Below, piece by piece: positions 8,202 to 17,898 of a stretch of DNA of 64,000 nucleotides (within the stretch, counting starts at the first letter, position 1; each line of letters opens with the position of its first letter). The stretch covers positions 38,008-102,007 of the forward strand of contig NZ_JAENIJ010000015.1 of the NCBI RefSeq assembly GCF_016595435.1, given 5' to 3'. The position numbers were made by a program, and so were the translations under genes. The DNA is from Luteolibacter pohnpeiensis (GTDB lineage Bacteria; Verrucomicrobiota; Verrucomicrobiia; Verrucomicrobiales; Akkermansiaceae). Below the pieces are notes generated by a model. That model was not told the origin of the DNA. It saw only the letters and a list, made by a program, of their open reading frames with translations, and did no database searches.

Positions 8202-10574
8202 ATGGCCAGCTTAACTCCCTCCCTCACCCTCAAAGGAGCGACATTACTATCCACCCTGTTGTTTTCAGCGAATGCAATCGCCTGGACGCCACGGGTTTAT
8301 ACCGATGATCCATCAGACTCGGTAAGTTCAGGATTTACCGTGGATACTTATGACCGGAATGACGTGGTCTCTTTTTGGCATGGAGTTTACCAGGCTTCGG
8401 AAAACTATCGTAGTCACGAGGCATTTATTAACTTAGGTGCATCCACCATGGGTGAGCCCGGCCCGGAATACTTAAACTTAGTTCGCGATTGCGAGCGACG
8501 TTTAAATTACTTTAGAGCTATGGCAGGAGTATCTGCGGATATTCAGTTAAATACGGCTTCTACCGTTCGCATCGATACCGACGATACCTATAAGCCGGCC
8601 GACACGACGACCAAAGCCACCGCCGCGCAAGCTTCTGCGACCATGATCGCGGCGACCTACAGCTCCCCCACTGCGTCTGGAAATGCTGCGAGCGGGCTGA
8701 ACCACGACCCGGTGCCTGCGCAGTGCGTCGGCTGGAGCACCATCGCCTGGAATGGCAATGCCAAATCCAACCTCACTTACGGCTTCTACGGACCGGCAGC
8801 GATCAATGCCTTCATGCGGGAGGACTACGCAAACACGACCGGCGAAAACGATCGGGTCGGTCACCGCCGTTTTGTCCTGTCTCCGAACGCAACGGATTTC
8901 TCCACCGGAAATACCCCGGGCTACTGGAACTCCGACACATTTACTCCACGGCCGCCGACCAGCGCTTTGTATGTTCTGCAAAAACCGGACGAGGTTCAAT
9001 CGGCCACCGGAACCGGCTTTTTCACTTTCCCGAATGAGGGCTACTTTCCGGCCCCAATCAACTCGCCTTATTGGTCATGCAGCCATCCCGGCGCCGATTT
9101 TTCCAACGCGACCGTTTACATGACTGTCGAGGGTGGCTCGCGGATCAAAATGAATGCCGTCGGGGACAACCGTTACGCAAATCCGGCAATCGTCTGGCAA
9201 GTCACCGGCGACATGGCAGCGACCGATCTGATCGAAGATCGCCACTGTGTGGTCGAGATTGAAGGCATCGAGGGAGATGGCGTTCCATCATCGTTTTCCT
9301 ACCCGGTCACGCTGATCAACCCCAACGTTGTGACGATTCCACAAACCGTATTGGGCAGCGCCGAACCATTTTTGCCAGCCACGCCGAAATATTATTTCGA
9401 ATGGTCCAGCCAAGTCGAAGCCATGGAAATTTCCACTTTCCGCGATGCTCCCGGCAATTGGATCGAGACAGCAGAGGAAGAATCGGCCACCGTGATCAAC
9501 AGCACCGATTCCACCTACGATTTCCGCACAACGGTGAATTATCCGGCTTACAGCGTTTTCACCGGGATCAATGGCAGCAAGGTGTTCCATCTCACTTTCC
9601 CGTATCTATTTGATCCGGTCGTAAACCGCCCGCCGGAACAAAGCTTTGAGCTGGATCGGGAGATTTTCACTTCCAGTGGTTCGACCCTCACTTTCCTATA
9701 CAAGCGTGGTCTGATGACTCCGGACAGTATTCTGACGGTTGAAGCCAGCACCAATGCAGGCTCCACCTGGACCGCAATTGGCCAACCGATTGTAGGGATC
9801 AACAACCCGGACACCGCTATCAAAACCTGGTCCGGTCAGCTTCCAAACACCGATGAGCCGGTCCGCGTGCGATTCCGCTACCATGCGGAACCCTATAAAT
9901 CGGTTTACTCGCATCACCTGTATCCCACTTATCCGACAGGTATTTTCATCGATGATATTTCCACGACGAACACCGTAATGCTGGAACTGCTCAAGCGGAA
10001 TCCGATCGAGCGTGGAACCACCAGCTTTGCCCTGAGTTCGGATTTCACCGGAGAAGAACTGGAAGCAGGAGAGACCGTCCACTTGCGCATGCATGTGAAA
10101 CTCGGCAACCGCTGGTTCCCTTACGGGCCATTCAATACCATCACCCCCACCACCAATCCGAAGCAGGGCTTTGATGCATGGATCGAATACAACTTCCCAT
10201 TCCTCACCAAAGGATTCGCTGGCGACGATACCGGTGACGGCGTGCCAAACGGCGTGAAATACGCCTTCAGCCTCGACCCTCTCAAGCCAGGATCCCTTGC
10301 AAACACCATTGAGGTCGAAGAAGTGGAGCCGAATATCTCGTCAAAAGGTTCATTCCTGGACGCAACCGAATCACGACTCGTGCTCCGCCAGCCTCTGCCA
10401 GAGGTCAAGGACGGCATCACCTATTCAGCCGAATGGTCGGACGATCTCGTGAACTGGTCCGAGGAAGGCGTGGAAGTGACTCTCACCGATGGCGAAGCGG
10501 TGGCGCGTGCGCCATCAGCACCCACCGGCACCACCAAGTCACGATTTCTCCGCTGGGCGATCCACGAGAATTAA
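8202..10574 (+). CDS. large secreted protein with CAP/SCP-like domain and Ca-loop/WS C-terminal module
   Basis: A 790-residue secreted protein. An N-terminal signal peptide (about residues 1-27, ending ANAIAW) is followed by a CAP-like domain (about 60-260). CAP-like features are DCERRLNYFRAMAGVSADIQ, QASATMIAATYSS, SGLNHDPVP and NDRVGHRRFVLSP; the assignment is by pattern. A beta-rich middle resembles jelly-roll modules (SSGSTLTFLYKRG, GIFIDDIST). The C-terminus has a Ca-binding-like loop at ~673 (DDTGDGVPNGVKYAF), then AEWSDDLVNWSEEGV near 745 and a terminal RFLRW. This tail recurs in two other secreted proteins of the window. Its stop shares the TTAA at 10571-10574 with the stop of convergent mazG. 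Function unknown; roles proposed for CAP proteins vary widely. Confidence 0.75.
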   Translation: MASLTPSLTLKGATLLSTLLFSANAIAWTPRVYTDDPSDSVSSGFTVDTYDRNDVVSFWHGVYQASENYRSHEAFINLGASTMGEPGPEYLNLVRDCERRLNYFRAMAGVSADIQLNTASTVRIDTDDTYKPADTTTKATAAQASATMIAATYSSPTASGNAASGLNHDPVPAQCVGWSTIAWNGNAKSNLTYGFYGPAAINAFMREDYANTTGENDRVGHRRFVLSPNATDFSTGNTPGYWNSDTFTPRPPTSALYVLQKPDEVQSATGTGFFTFPNEGYFPAPINSPYWSCSHPGADFSNATVYMTVEGGSRIKMNAVGDNRYANPAIVWQVTGDMAATDLIEDRHCVVEIEGIEGDGVPSSFSYPVTLINPNVVTIPQTVLGSAEPFLPATPKYYFEWSSQVEAMEISTFRDAPGNWIETAEEESATVINSTDSTYDFRTTVNYPAYSVFTGINGSKVFHLTFPYLFDPVVNRPPEQSFELDREIFTSSGSTLTFLYKRGLMTPDSILTVEASTNAGSTWTAIGQPIVGINNPDTAIKTWSGQLPNTDEPVRVRFRYHAEPYKSVYSHHLYPTYPTGIFIDDISTTNTVMLELLKRNPIERGTTSFALSSDFTGEELEAGETVHLRMHVKLGNRWFPYGPFNTITPTTNPKQGFDAWIEYNFPFLTKGFAGDDTGDGVPNGVKYAFSLDPLKPGSLANTIEVEEVEPNISSKGSFLDATESRLVLRQPLPEVKDGITYSAEWSDDLVNWSEEGVEVTLTDGEAVARAPSAPTGTTKSRFLRWAIHEN

Positions 10575-11383
10575 CCGCCGGCCTGCTTCACCGCTTCCCA
10601 CGCACTTTCCATTTGGCCAGGCGTGGCCGATTCGAGAGTGTGTCCTTGGGACTTGAGCAGCTGCTCCATTTTGCCAAAGCGGGTTTCGAATTTTGCATTC
10701 GCCGTCGCCATGAGCACCTCGGGATCCGCACCGCGAAAGCGCGCGAGATTCACCACCGAAAACATCAGATCTCCCAGCTCTTCTGAAACCGCGGGCAAAT
10801 CCTGGGCATCCACGGCAGATTGCAGCTCGATCAATTCCTCACGAATCTTGGCGATGACGCCGGTTTCCACCGGCCAATCGAAGCCAACCTTGGCGGCTTT
10901 CTTCTGCAACTTCGCCGCCCGCAGCAACGCAGGCAAGCCTTTGCCAACACCGTGCAGGTAGGGTTTTTCACCATCACCTTTTTCCGCCCGCTTGATCTGA
11001 TCCCATTGCTGAAGTACGGCATCTGTCGTAGCGGCAGCGCTCGTGCCGAAAACGTGAGGATGTCGGCGGACGAGTTTGTCGCAAATTCCGCGAGCGACAT
11101 CGTCCAGATTGTAACGACCTGCTTCCTGCGAAATTTCGCTATGGAACACGACCTGGAGCAGCAGATCGCCCAGCTCCTCCTTCATGTGATCGAAGTCCTC
11201 ACGCTGAATCGCATCGACCGTTTCGTAAGCTTCCTCGATTAGATTGGAAACCAGCGATTGGTGGGATTGTTCCGCATCCCATGGGCAGCCGCCTGGTGCA
11301 CGCAGGCGATGCATGATGGCGCGCAGTCGGTCGATCTGCGAGGCATCATCCGGGCAATTCATCATTTCCTGATCTGTCATCAT
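10571..11383 (-). CDS. mazG: nucleoside triphosphate pyrophosphohydrolase MazG
   Basis: All-alpha NTP pyrophosphatase converting (d)NTPs to monophosphates plus PPi, a nucleotide-pool sanitiser. It has the two-domain MazG layout. The N-terminal domain includes LRAPGGCPWDAEQSHQSL, LIEEAYETVDAI and the metal site MKEELGDLLLQVVFHSE. The C-terminal domain has VGFDWPVETGV, KIREELIELQSA and EELGDLMFSVVNLARF. Length 270 matches bacterial MazG. Its ATG at 11383 overlaps the stop of the upstream rhomboid gene (ATGA), indicating translational coupling. Confidence 0.95.
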   Translation of the reverse strand: MMTDQEMMNCPDDASQIDRLRAIMHRLRAPGGCPWDAEQSHQSLVSNLIEEAYETVDAIQREDFDHMKEELGDLLLQVVFHSEISQEAGRYNLDDVARGICDKLVRRHPHVFGTSAAATTDAVLQQWDQIKRAEKGDGEKPYLHGVGKGLPALLRAAKLQKKAAKVGFDWPVETGVIAKIREELIELQSAVDAQDLPAVSEELGDLMFSVVNLARFRGADPEVLMATANAKFETRFGKMEQLLKSQGHTLESATPGQMESAWEAVKQAGG

Positions 11384-12249
11384 GAGTCGGACTTTTTGCC
11401 TATCGAGGCACGGTTTAATTTTTCTCTTTCCTCAGCAGTGATGCTGTGGATGCCCTCACGCGAAATTTTATCCAGAATGCGATCCACCTCCGAATCACGC
11501 TCAAGATTCACACTGGTGCGAGGCTTCAATTTCGCCTCGGGACGGAAACTGAATCGCTTCGGCCGAATGATCTCGACCTCTTTTTCATGCTTCTTCGCCC
11601 AACCGAGTAGAATCGGATATTTGACCAGGATGAATCCAAGGATGGCACCTCCCAGATGGCCTGCTTCGCCACCTGCGTTGCTCAGATCGAAAACGATTTT
11701 CACCACCGCGATCAGCAAAACAGCCAAAGCCATCTGCCGGATGGAAAGTTCGATCGGAGGAAAAATGAGCATCGCCCGTAAATTCGGAGCAATGATCGCA
11801 ATCCCGACCAAGATGCCATAGATGCCAGCTGAAGCACCTACCAATCCACCAAAGAGGTCCGTGGGAAGCACGTGCAGCAGCGTCAGCAGCGAATAAAATA
11901 AAGCGCCTGCCGCTCCACAAAGGAGATAAAATACCAAAAAACGCCTCGCCCCCCACCAGCGTTCCATCCAGGGGCCGAAGAAGTAGATTCCGATCGAGTT
12001 GAATAGCACGTGGGCAACGCTGCCGTGCAAAAACTGGAAGGTGATGAGCTGCCAGATCTTCCCTTGAAGAATGGATGAACTGATGGTGAAGGCACCTAAA
12101 TTCCTCAATCGACCCTGGAACCACAGAATATCCAGCAGATATACCCCGATATTGATGATCAATAGCCACTTAACCACCGGTGTCAGCGTCCCAGTCGGCG
12201 CGGAGCGCCTTGTTTCCGTCCGCGAATAATCTCGATCAGCTGCTCCCAT
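11380..12249 (-). CDS. rhomboid family intramembrane serine protease
   Basis: Polytopic inner-membrane protease of about 289 residues. Hydrophobic segments include [59 protein letters not shown] and [15 protein letters not shown]. The catalytic serine lies in [15 protein letters not shown] and the histidine in [15 protein letters not shown]. The motif reads GASAG rather than the commoner GxSG-A, a tolerated variant. A basic C-terminal cytosolic tail follows. ATG 12249 was chosen over TTG 12303 because the upstream residues look non-protein-like. It is upstream of and coupled to mazG, and divergent from pckG across ~150 bp. Confidence 0.88.
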   Translation of the reverse strand: MGAADRDYSRTETRRSAPTGTLTPVVKWLLIINIGVYLLDILWFQGRLRNLGAFTISSSILQGKIWQLITFQFLHGSVAHVLFNSIGIYFFGPWMERWWGARRFLVFYLLCGAAGALFYSLLTLLHVLPTDLFGGLVGASAGIYGILVGIAIIAPNLRAMLIFPPIELSIRQMALAVLLIAVVKIVFDLSNAGGEAGHLGGAILGFILVKYPILLGWAKKHEKEVEIIRPKRFSFRPEAKLKPRTSVNLERDSEVDRILDKISREGIHSITAEEREKLNRASIGKKSDS

Positions 12250-12397
12250 GGATTCACCGGGGTTAGCACGGCAATCCGCCCATCGCAAGACCCACCGCCG
12301 CAATTTCGATCAGATCCGACGCAAATCGGCCAAATTCCCCCGATTCGGCGTCATCTCGTTGCAAACTGGTGCATCTCAGGTTCAAGATAACCACAGC

Positions 12398-14239
12398 ATG
12401 AGCAAAATGACCTCCACCAGCCACGCACCGCTTCAGAAATGGATCGATAAAATGATCACACTCTGCACCCCGGATGCCGTCGAATGGTGTGAAGGATCAA
12501 ACGCGGAGTGGGACCGCCTTTCCAATCTGCTGGTTAAATCGGGAACCTTCACCCGCCTCAATCCTGAGAAGCGACCGAATTCATTCCTCGCGCGCTCCGC
12601 CCCATCCGATGTTGCCCGCGTGGAGGAACGCACGTTCATCTGCACCCGCCGAGCCGACGAAGCCGGTCCCACCAACAACTGGGCGGAGCCAACCGAAATG
12701 CGCGAGCTTTTGCAGGGAAAATTCCAAGGCTGCATGAAAGGCCGGACGATGTATATCATCCCATTTTGCATGGGGCCGATTGATTCCCCATTGGCCAAAA
12801 TTGGCGTGCAGGTGACCGACAGTCCTTACGCCGTTCTCAACATGAAAATCATGTGCAGCATCGGCTCCAGCGTTCTGAAGCGGCTTGAGGAAGAATGGTC
12901 CGGTGTTGCGCCAAAGAAACGCCACGGTCACAAGTTTTTCATTCCGTGCCTCCATTCGGTTGGGGCGCCACTTGAGCCCGGGCAACAGGACGTGCCCTGG
13001 CCGTGCAACGAGGACAAATACATCGTCCATTTCGTCGAAACCCGTGAAATCATGTCCTACGGTTCCGGCTACGGCGGCAATGCGTTGCTTGGAAAAAAAT
13101 GCCTCGCCCTCCGCATCGCATCCAACATCGCGCGCGAACATCAATGGATGGCGGAGCACATGCTCATCGTCGGTCTCGAAGCTCCGGATGGCACCAAAAC
13201 CTACGTCACCGCAGCCTTTCCTTCTGCCTGCGGAAAAACGAATCTAGCAATGATCGTGCCGCCGGAGTCCTACCAAAAAGCCGGTTGGAAAACGTCGATC
13301 GTCGGTGACGACATCGCCTGGCTGTGGCCGCACGAGGATGGCAAGCTGCATGCGATCAACCCGGAAACCGGCTACTTCGGCGTCGCACCCGGAACCGCAT
13401 ACGAAACGAATCCGATCGCCATGGATTCGATGCTGGAAAACACGATTTTCACCAACGTCGCACTCACCGACGATGGCGATGTCTGGTGGGAAGGCATGAC
13501 CAAAGAAGCCCCCGCTCACCTGATCGACTGGACCGGCCAGGACTGGACACCGGATTGCGGACGTCCAGCGGCACATCCGAATGCCCGTTTCACCGCGCCT
13601 GCCTCGCAATGTCCGACCATTGATCCGCAATGGCAAAATCCCGATGGAGTGCCCATCGAAGGGATCATTTTCGGCGGACGCCGTGCCACAACCATGCCGC
13701 TGGTTTATCAAGCATACAACTGGTCTCACGGCGTCTACATTGGCGCGACCATGGGTTCGGAAATGACCGCTGCAGCGGCAGGCACGATCGGCAAAGTTCG
13801 CCGTGATCCGATGGCGATGTTGCCGTTCGCAGGATACAACATGGGTGAGTATTTCGCCCATTGGTTGGAGATGCGGCGTTACCTCAAGCACCTCCCGCGG
13901 TTTTTCCATGTAAACTGGTTTCGCAAAGATGAGAACGGAAAATTCCTTTGGCCTGGATTCGGCGAAAACATGCGCGTTCTTGAATGGATCGTTAAACGCT
14001 GCCACGGCACCGCTGCCGGGCATGAAACCCAGATCGGCTGGACCCCGGCACCGGAGGATTTCGATATCTCCAGCATGCAGAATTACAGCCGGGAACAATT
14101 CGAAGCGGTCATGAACTATCACCGTGACGAATGGAAAGCGGAGCTGGTCAGTCAGGCTGAGTTTTTCCTCGATCTCTACGACCATCTGCCAAAAGAGCTC
14201 ATTTTCCAGCGTGAGCTCCTGGCGGCACGGCTTGCCTGA
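12398..14239 (+). CDS. pckG: phosphoenolpyruvate carboxykinase (GTP)
   Basis: GTP-dependent PEPCK interconverting oxaloacetate and phosphoenolpyruvate in gluconeogenesis. Family signatures: [20 protein letters not shown], the kinase P-loop [12 protein letters not shown], the metal-binding [50 protein letters not shown] and [20 protein letters not shown]. The reactive Cys in SACGKTN is present. Length 613 fits the GTP family (~600) rather than the ATP family. The frame is open upstream to 12248, but the protein homology-like region starts just after ATG 12398 ([15 protein letters not shown]). Confidence 0.97.
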   Translation: MSKMTSTSHAPLQKWIDKMITLCTPDAVEWCEGSNAEWDRLSNLLVKSGTFTRLNPEKRPNSFLARSAPSDVARVEERTFICTRRADEAGPTNNWAEPTEMRELLQGKFQGCMKGRTMYIIPFCMGPIDSPLAKIGVQVTDSPYAVLNMKIMCSIGSSVLKRLEEEWSGVAPKKRHGHKFFIPCLHSVGAPLEPGQQDVPWPCNEDKYIVHFVETREIMSYGSGYGGNALLGKKCLALRIASNIAREHQWMAEHMLIVGLEAPDGTKTYVTAAFPSACGKTNLAMIVPPESYQKAGWKTSIVGDDIAWLWPHEDGKLHAINPETGYFGVAPGTAYETNPIAMDSMLENTIFTNVALTDDGDVWWEGMTKEAPAHLIDWTGQDWTPDCGRPAAHPNARFTAPASQCPTIDPQWQNPDGVPIEGIIFGGRRATTMPLVYQAYNWSHGVYIGATMGSEMTAAAAGTIGKVRRDPMAMLPFAGYNMGEYFAHWLEMRRYLKHLPRFFHVNWFRKDENGKFLWPGFGENMRVLEWIVKRCHGTAAGHETQIGWTPAPEDFDISSMQNYSREQFEAVMNYHRDEWKAELVSQAEFFLDLYDHLPKELIFQRELLAARLA

Positions 14240-14252
14240 ATCGCCTTTCGTT

Positions 14253-14284
14253 GCTTGAATTGCGGCCCCGAACCGCAATCAAGC
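14253..14284 (+). promoter_or_regulatory. 12-bp stem hairpin between pckG and the GH85 gene
   Basis: GCTTGA-(A bulge)-TTGCGG pairs with CCGCAATCAAGC around a 7-nt loop CCCCGAA. It ends 7 nt before the ATG of the GH85 gene and has no T-run on either side, so it is not a standard intrinsic terminator. It could affect translation initiation or 3'-end stability of pckG mRNA. Function unproven. Confidence 0.45.
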
Positions 14285-14291
14285 ACTATCA

Positions 14292-17200
14292 ATGATTTAC
14301 ATTCCCGGGCGGAGAATTTCCGCTCTCCGCGTCTTTCCCCTCGCGCTCGCCAGCAGCCTATTTGCCGCCACATTTTCGCACGCCGCCGAAAAAAGTTTCT
14401 CTCAATTCCGCTTCACTCCGACGCGGTTGAGGGACAGCTCGTCGCCGAACTCGGTGCAGGTTTCCGAATTCCGATTTCTTCTCGGTGGCAATCTCGTCGA
14501 TCTCTCCAGCGCGACCGCAGTCAACGCCGCAGGCACCTCGCCCGCAACCGAAGGGCCTGAAAAGTTGATCGACGGCAGCACCGATACCAAATGGCTGAAC
14601 TACGCGAAACAAGGTGTCATCATCCGCTTTCCCGAAATCACCACCATCGATGCTTATTCGTTTTCGACCGCCAATGATTCGCAGGAACGCGATCCCGGAA
14701 ACTGGAAGTTGGAAGGCAGCAACGATGGCACGAATTGGTTTTTGTTAGATGTTAGAATCAACGGCTCCGTGCCGAGCGACCGCAAAGCAAGCACCGATAC
14801 GTTTTCGCTGCCGGTGACCGTGCCGCCGTATGCTTCGTTCTGGCATCCGGACTACTTGCTGAAGTGGACACCGGAGGCGGACCCGGATTCCGATTTCAAC
14901 CGTGCCTCGATTCCGATCACTTCGCGGATGGCAAATCCGGCGTTGAAGGTGAATTTCAACGCTCGATCCAACGAGGCGAAGATCACGATTTTATCGTCAT
15001 TTGGCTCGACCAGTTTCCTGCCGTCGCAAGGGGCGAAGGTGGCGCATTTCAATGCTTACACGGGTTGGCAATACACGGACAAATTGGTGTTTTGGGGCGG
15101 TTCTGCAGGTGAAGGAATCATCCTCGCACCCGCGGCCCCGATCGTCGATGCCGCCCACCGCAACGGCGTGCCGGTTTTGGGAAATGTGTTTTTCCCGCCG
15201 AACGTTTATGGCGGCCAGTTCCACTGGGTGCAGACGTTTTTGCAGAAGAGTGGCGATGCTTTTCCTGTCGCCGACAAGATGATCGAGGTCGCCCGCTACT
15301 ACGGTTTTGACGGCTGGTTCATCAACCAGGAGACCGGTGGAGGTAGCACTGCTGACGCAACGAACATGCGGGATTTTATTTCGTATTTCAAAGCGCAGGC
15401 CCCAGATCTGCAGATCATGTGGTATGACGCCATGACCCGCACCGGCAGCATCAGCTGGCAGAACGCGCTTACCTCGGAAAACGAGCAATTCGTGAAGAGC
15501 GATGGCAACGCAATCGCCGACAGCATGTTTCTCAATTTCTGGTGGAATAGTGACATGCTTTCCAGCACCCGCAGCAGGGCTTTGGGATTGGGACTCGATC
15601 CTTACTCGATCTATGCAGGGATCGACGTGGAAAGCGCCGGCACGGGAACTTCGGTTTCCTGGGACGCGATTTTCCCGAACCGCTCCCAACACCGCGTTTC
15701 CGTTGCATTCTATGGCGAGCAGGCGTTGTTCCGGAACTCAGGAAACCCCGGCCAATTCCGGCAAAACGAACTCCGCTTCTGGTCGGGACAAAATGCGGAT
15801 CCATCGAATACCTCCACCACGGAAAGCTGGAAAGGCATGGCGAACTACGTGCCCGCGCAGTCGCCGTTGGAAAAACTGCCGTTCGTCACCAACTTCAATC
15901 GTGGCCAGGGCGATCGCTATTTGATCGATGGCCAAGTGGTATCAACCTCGGGCTGGAACAACCTGAGCCTTCAGGATGTCCTGCCAACCTGGAGATGGAT
16001 CGTTTCCTCCACGGGGACGAAATTGACTCCCGCACTGCTCTTTGAAGATAGCTACTATGGAGGTAGTTCTTTGAAAATTTCCGGTCAGCTGGACGCCACC
16101 AATGATATCAAACTCTACGCCGCCAGCTTGCCTGTCAGTGCGGATACGAAATTCAAATTGGTTTACAAAACCGGCACCGCTTCGGCGCCATCGAACCTAA
16201 AACTCGCCATCGCATTCGAGGACGCGCCAAGTTCTCCGGTTTACTACGATGTTGGCAGTACTTCGACCAATGGCTGGAACACCGTGACCTTCGATCTCGG
16301 TTCACACGCTGGTCAAAAAATCGCGACCATTGGCGTGCGCTGCTCATCCACAAGTGTGATTGAAAACTACGTGGTCCGGCTTGGCCAATTCGCGATCTAC
16401 GATGGCACGCCGACTCCACCCGCCGCCGTCACGGATTTGCGCATCATACAAAACGATCCAAGCACGTTGGATAACACCAACCTGCGCATCAAGTGGAGCG
16501 CATCCTCTACCGGGAACATCTATTACTACAACGTTTTCCAGCGACTCGCTGATGGTTCACGGCTCTGGCTTGGCGCAACTCCGGCGAATGCATTCTACGC
16601 GGCAAATGTCGCCCGCTCAGGCAATCAATCGTCGGCCATGATCGAGGTCGAAGCCGTTGGAAGTGACTTCGCTATCTCAAGCGCCGCCGAAGTCGCTGCC
16701 GCGTTTCCACCACAACCCGAGGCGAATTTCCAACTCACCGGCACCATCATTGGCACGGAAGGCTCATGGTCGAATCTCGGCGACGTCCGGGAAAACGTGT
16801 TCGATGGAAACTTCAACACCGCCTTCGACGCTCCGGATGAATTCGGCGCGTGGGTCGGACTCGATCTCGGCTCTGCCGCACAAATCACCGCGCTTCGTTA
16901 CGCACCACGCTCTGGCTTTGCTGCACGCATGGTGGGCGGAGTATTTGAAGGTGCCAACTCCGTTGACTTCAGCGACGCCGTCACCATTTACACCATTCCC
17001 GATCAACCCCCGGTCGGTTCCTTCACTTCAGTCCCTGTTACCAATCCGCACACTTTCCGCTACCTTCGCTATCGGTCCGATCCGAATTGCAACATCGCGG
17101 AACTGGAAGTCTACGGACTGCGACTGCCGGATACGCCGGGAACGATTGTGGCTTCAACCGACCCAGGCGGTGCCTTGCTCACCTGGAACACCACACCATG

Positions 17201-17771
17201 GGCCACTTCCTACCGACTCGAACGCGGCACCTCAGCAAGCGGTCCGTTCACGGTGATCGCGGACCAACTTGGCTCAACCTCTTACACCGATCCGGATGCA
17301 CCTGCAGAGACCGAGTTATTTTACCGAGTCATCGCCATCAATTCGCTTGGAGAAAGTTCTGCTTCGGCAGTCACCCCACTTGCCGCGAATCTGATTGGCT
17401 TTGCCGCCTGGCAGCAAAGTCAATTCGCCGATGAGACCGATGAATCCATCATCGGCCAGCTAGCCGATCCAGATCACGATCAAATCCCGAATCTTCTGGA
17501 GTATGCACTCGGCACCGATCCTGCGGTTGCCAATCCGCCTCTGGAGCCAGGGGTCGATGAGGCAACACTCTCGCTAACCTACACGCAAAATGCCGATGCC
17601 ACCGACATCAGCCTGAAAGCCCAGTGGTCGGACGATTTGCAAACCTGGAGCGACGTCGGCGTCATTTACGAAACACTGTCAGAACAAGCTCAAACCCAGA
17701 CCATTCGGGCCACCGTAGCGATCGGAAGTGGCGGCCATCGCTTCCTGCGACTCCAAGCGGTTTCCGAGTAA
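14292..17771 (+). CDS. secreted endo-beta-N-acetylglucosaminidase (GH85) with discoidin, Fn3-like and WS C-terminal modules
   Basis: 1159-residue secreted glycosidase expected to cleave the chitobiose core of N-glycans. Signal peptide ~1-36. The first discoidin-like (F5/8C) domain at ~40-170 has STDTKWLNYAKQGVIIRFPE. The GH85 domain spans ~185-530 with HFNAYTGWQYTDKLVFWGGS, NGVPVLGNVFFPPNVYGGQF and DGWFINQETGGG. By analogy with GH85, N345 (orienting the acetamido group) and E347 (acid/base) are the catalytic pair. An Fn3-like segment ~710-800 and a second discoidin-like domain ~815-945 (AWVGLDLGS, FRYLRYRSDPNCNIAELEVY) follow, then Fn3 ~950-1035 and the C-terminal Ca-loop/WS module (DPDHDQIPNLLEYALGTDP; QWSDDLQTWSDVGV). 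52 bp after pckG. Confidence 0.85.
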   Translation: MIYIPGRRISALRVFPLALASSLFAATFSHAAEKSFSQFRFTPTRLRDSSSPNSVQVSEFRFLLGGNLVDLSSATAVNAAGTSPATEGPEKLIDGSTDTKWLNYAKQGVIIRFPEITTIDAYSFSTANDSQERDPGNWKLEGSNDGTNWFLLDVRINGSVPSDRKASTDTFSLPVTVPPYASFWHPDYLLKWTPEADPDSDFNRASIPITSRMANPALKVNFNARSNEAKITILSSFGSTSFLPSQGAKVAHFNAYTGWQYTDKLVFWGGSAGEGIILAPAAPIVDAAHRNGVPVLGNVFFPPNVYGGQFHWVQTFLQKSGDAFPVADKMIEVARYYGFDGWFINQETGGGSTADATNMRDFISYFKAQAPDLQIMWYDAMTRTGSISWQNALTSENEQFVKSDGNAIADSMFLNFWWNSDMLSSTRSRALGLGLDPYSIYAGIDVESAGTGTSVSWDAIFPNRSQHRVSVAFYGEQALFRNSGNPGQFRQNELRFWSGQNADPSNTSTTESWKGMANYVPAQSPLEKLPFVTNFNRGQGDRYLIDGQVVSTSGWNNLSLQDVLPTWRWIVSSTGTKLTPALLFEDSYYGGSSLKISGQLDATNDIKLYAASLPVSADTKFKLVYKTGTASAPSNLKLAIAFEDAPSSPVYYDVGSTSTNGWNTVTFDLGSHAGQKIATIGVRCSSTSVIENYVVRLGQFAIYDGTPTPPAAVTDLRIIQNDPSTLDNTNLRIKWSASSTGNIYYYNVFQRLADGSRLWLGATPANAFYAANVARSGNQSSAMIEVEAVGSDFAISSAAEVAAAFPPQPEANFQLTGTIIGTEGSWSNLGDVRENVFDGNFNTAFDAPDEFGAWVGLDLGSAAQITALRYAPRSGFAARMVGGVFEGANSVDFSDAVTIYTIPDQPPVGSFTSVPVTNPHTFRYLRYRSDPNCNIAELEVYGLRLPDTPGTIVASTDPGGALLTWNTTPWATSYRLERGTSASGPFTVIADQLGSTSYTDPDAPAETELFYRVIAINSLGESSASAVTPLAANLIGFAAWQQSQFADETDESIIGQLADPDHDQIPNLLEYALGTDPAVANPPLEPGVDEATLSLTYTQNADATDISLKAQWSDDLQTWSDVGVIYETLSEQAQTQTIRATVAIGSGGHRFLRLQAVSE

Positions 17772-17785
17772 ATCCAGAACTATCA

Positions 17786-17878
17786 GCCCGGCGCAACATC
17801 GATTCAGGGGACAAAAACCTTGTCCGCCACCTCCGCATCGCCTACCCAGCGCCGGGCACAAATCCTGCCCGATTTTTT
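17786..17878 (+). promoter_or_regulatory. candidate attenuator/structured leader before the peroxiredoxin gene
   Basis: Arm A GCCCGGCGC (17786-17794) is the perfect reverse complement of A' GCGCCGGGC (17849-17857). Between them lies a small hairpin GGACAA-AAACC-TTGTCC (17809-17825). The last five bases of A' (CGGGC) can alternatively pair with GCCCG at 17867-17871 across a 9-nt loop, directly followed by A and six T (17873-17878), i.e. a short intrinsic terminator. The two pairings exclude each other. The downstream ATG is at 17899. Whether transcription arrives from the GH85 gene or from a local promoter is not known. Confidence 0.45.
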
Positions 17879-17898
17879 CACTCCAACCTAACAGCTCC

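Noticed and set aside
12248..12397. 50-codon N-terminal extension of pckG
   Set aside because: The extension overlaps the promoter region of the divergent rhomboid gene and has no PEPCK-like character; ATG 12398 fits the family.
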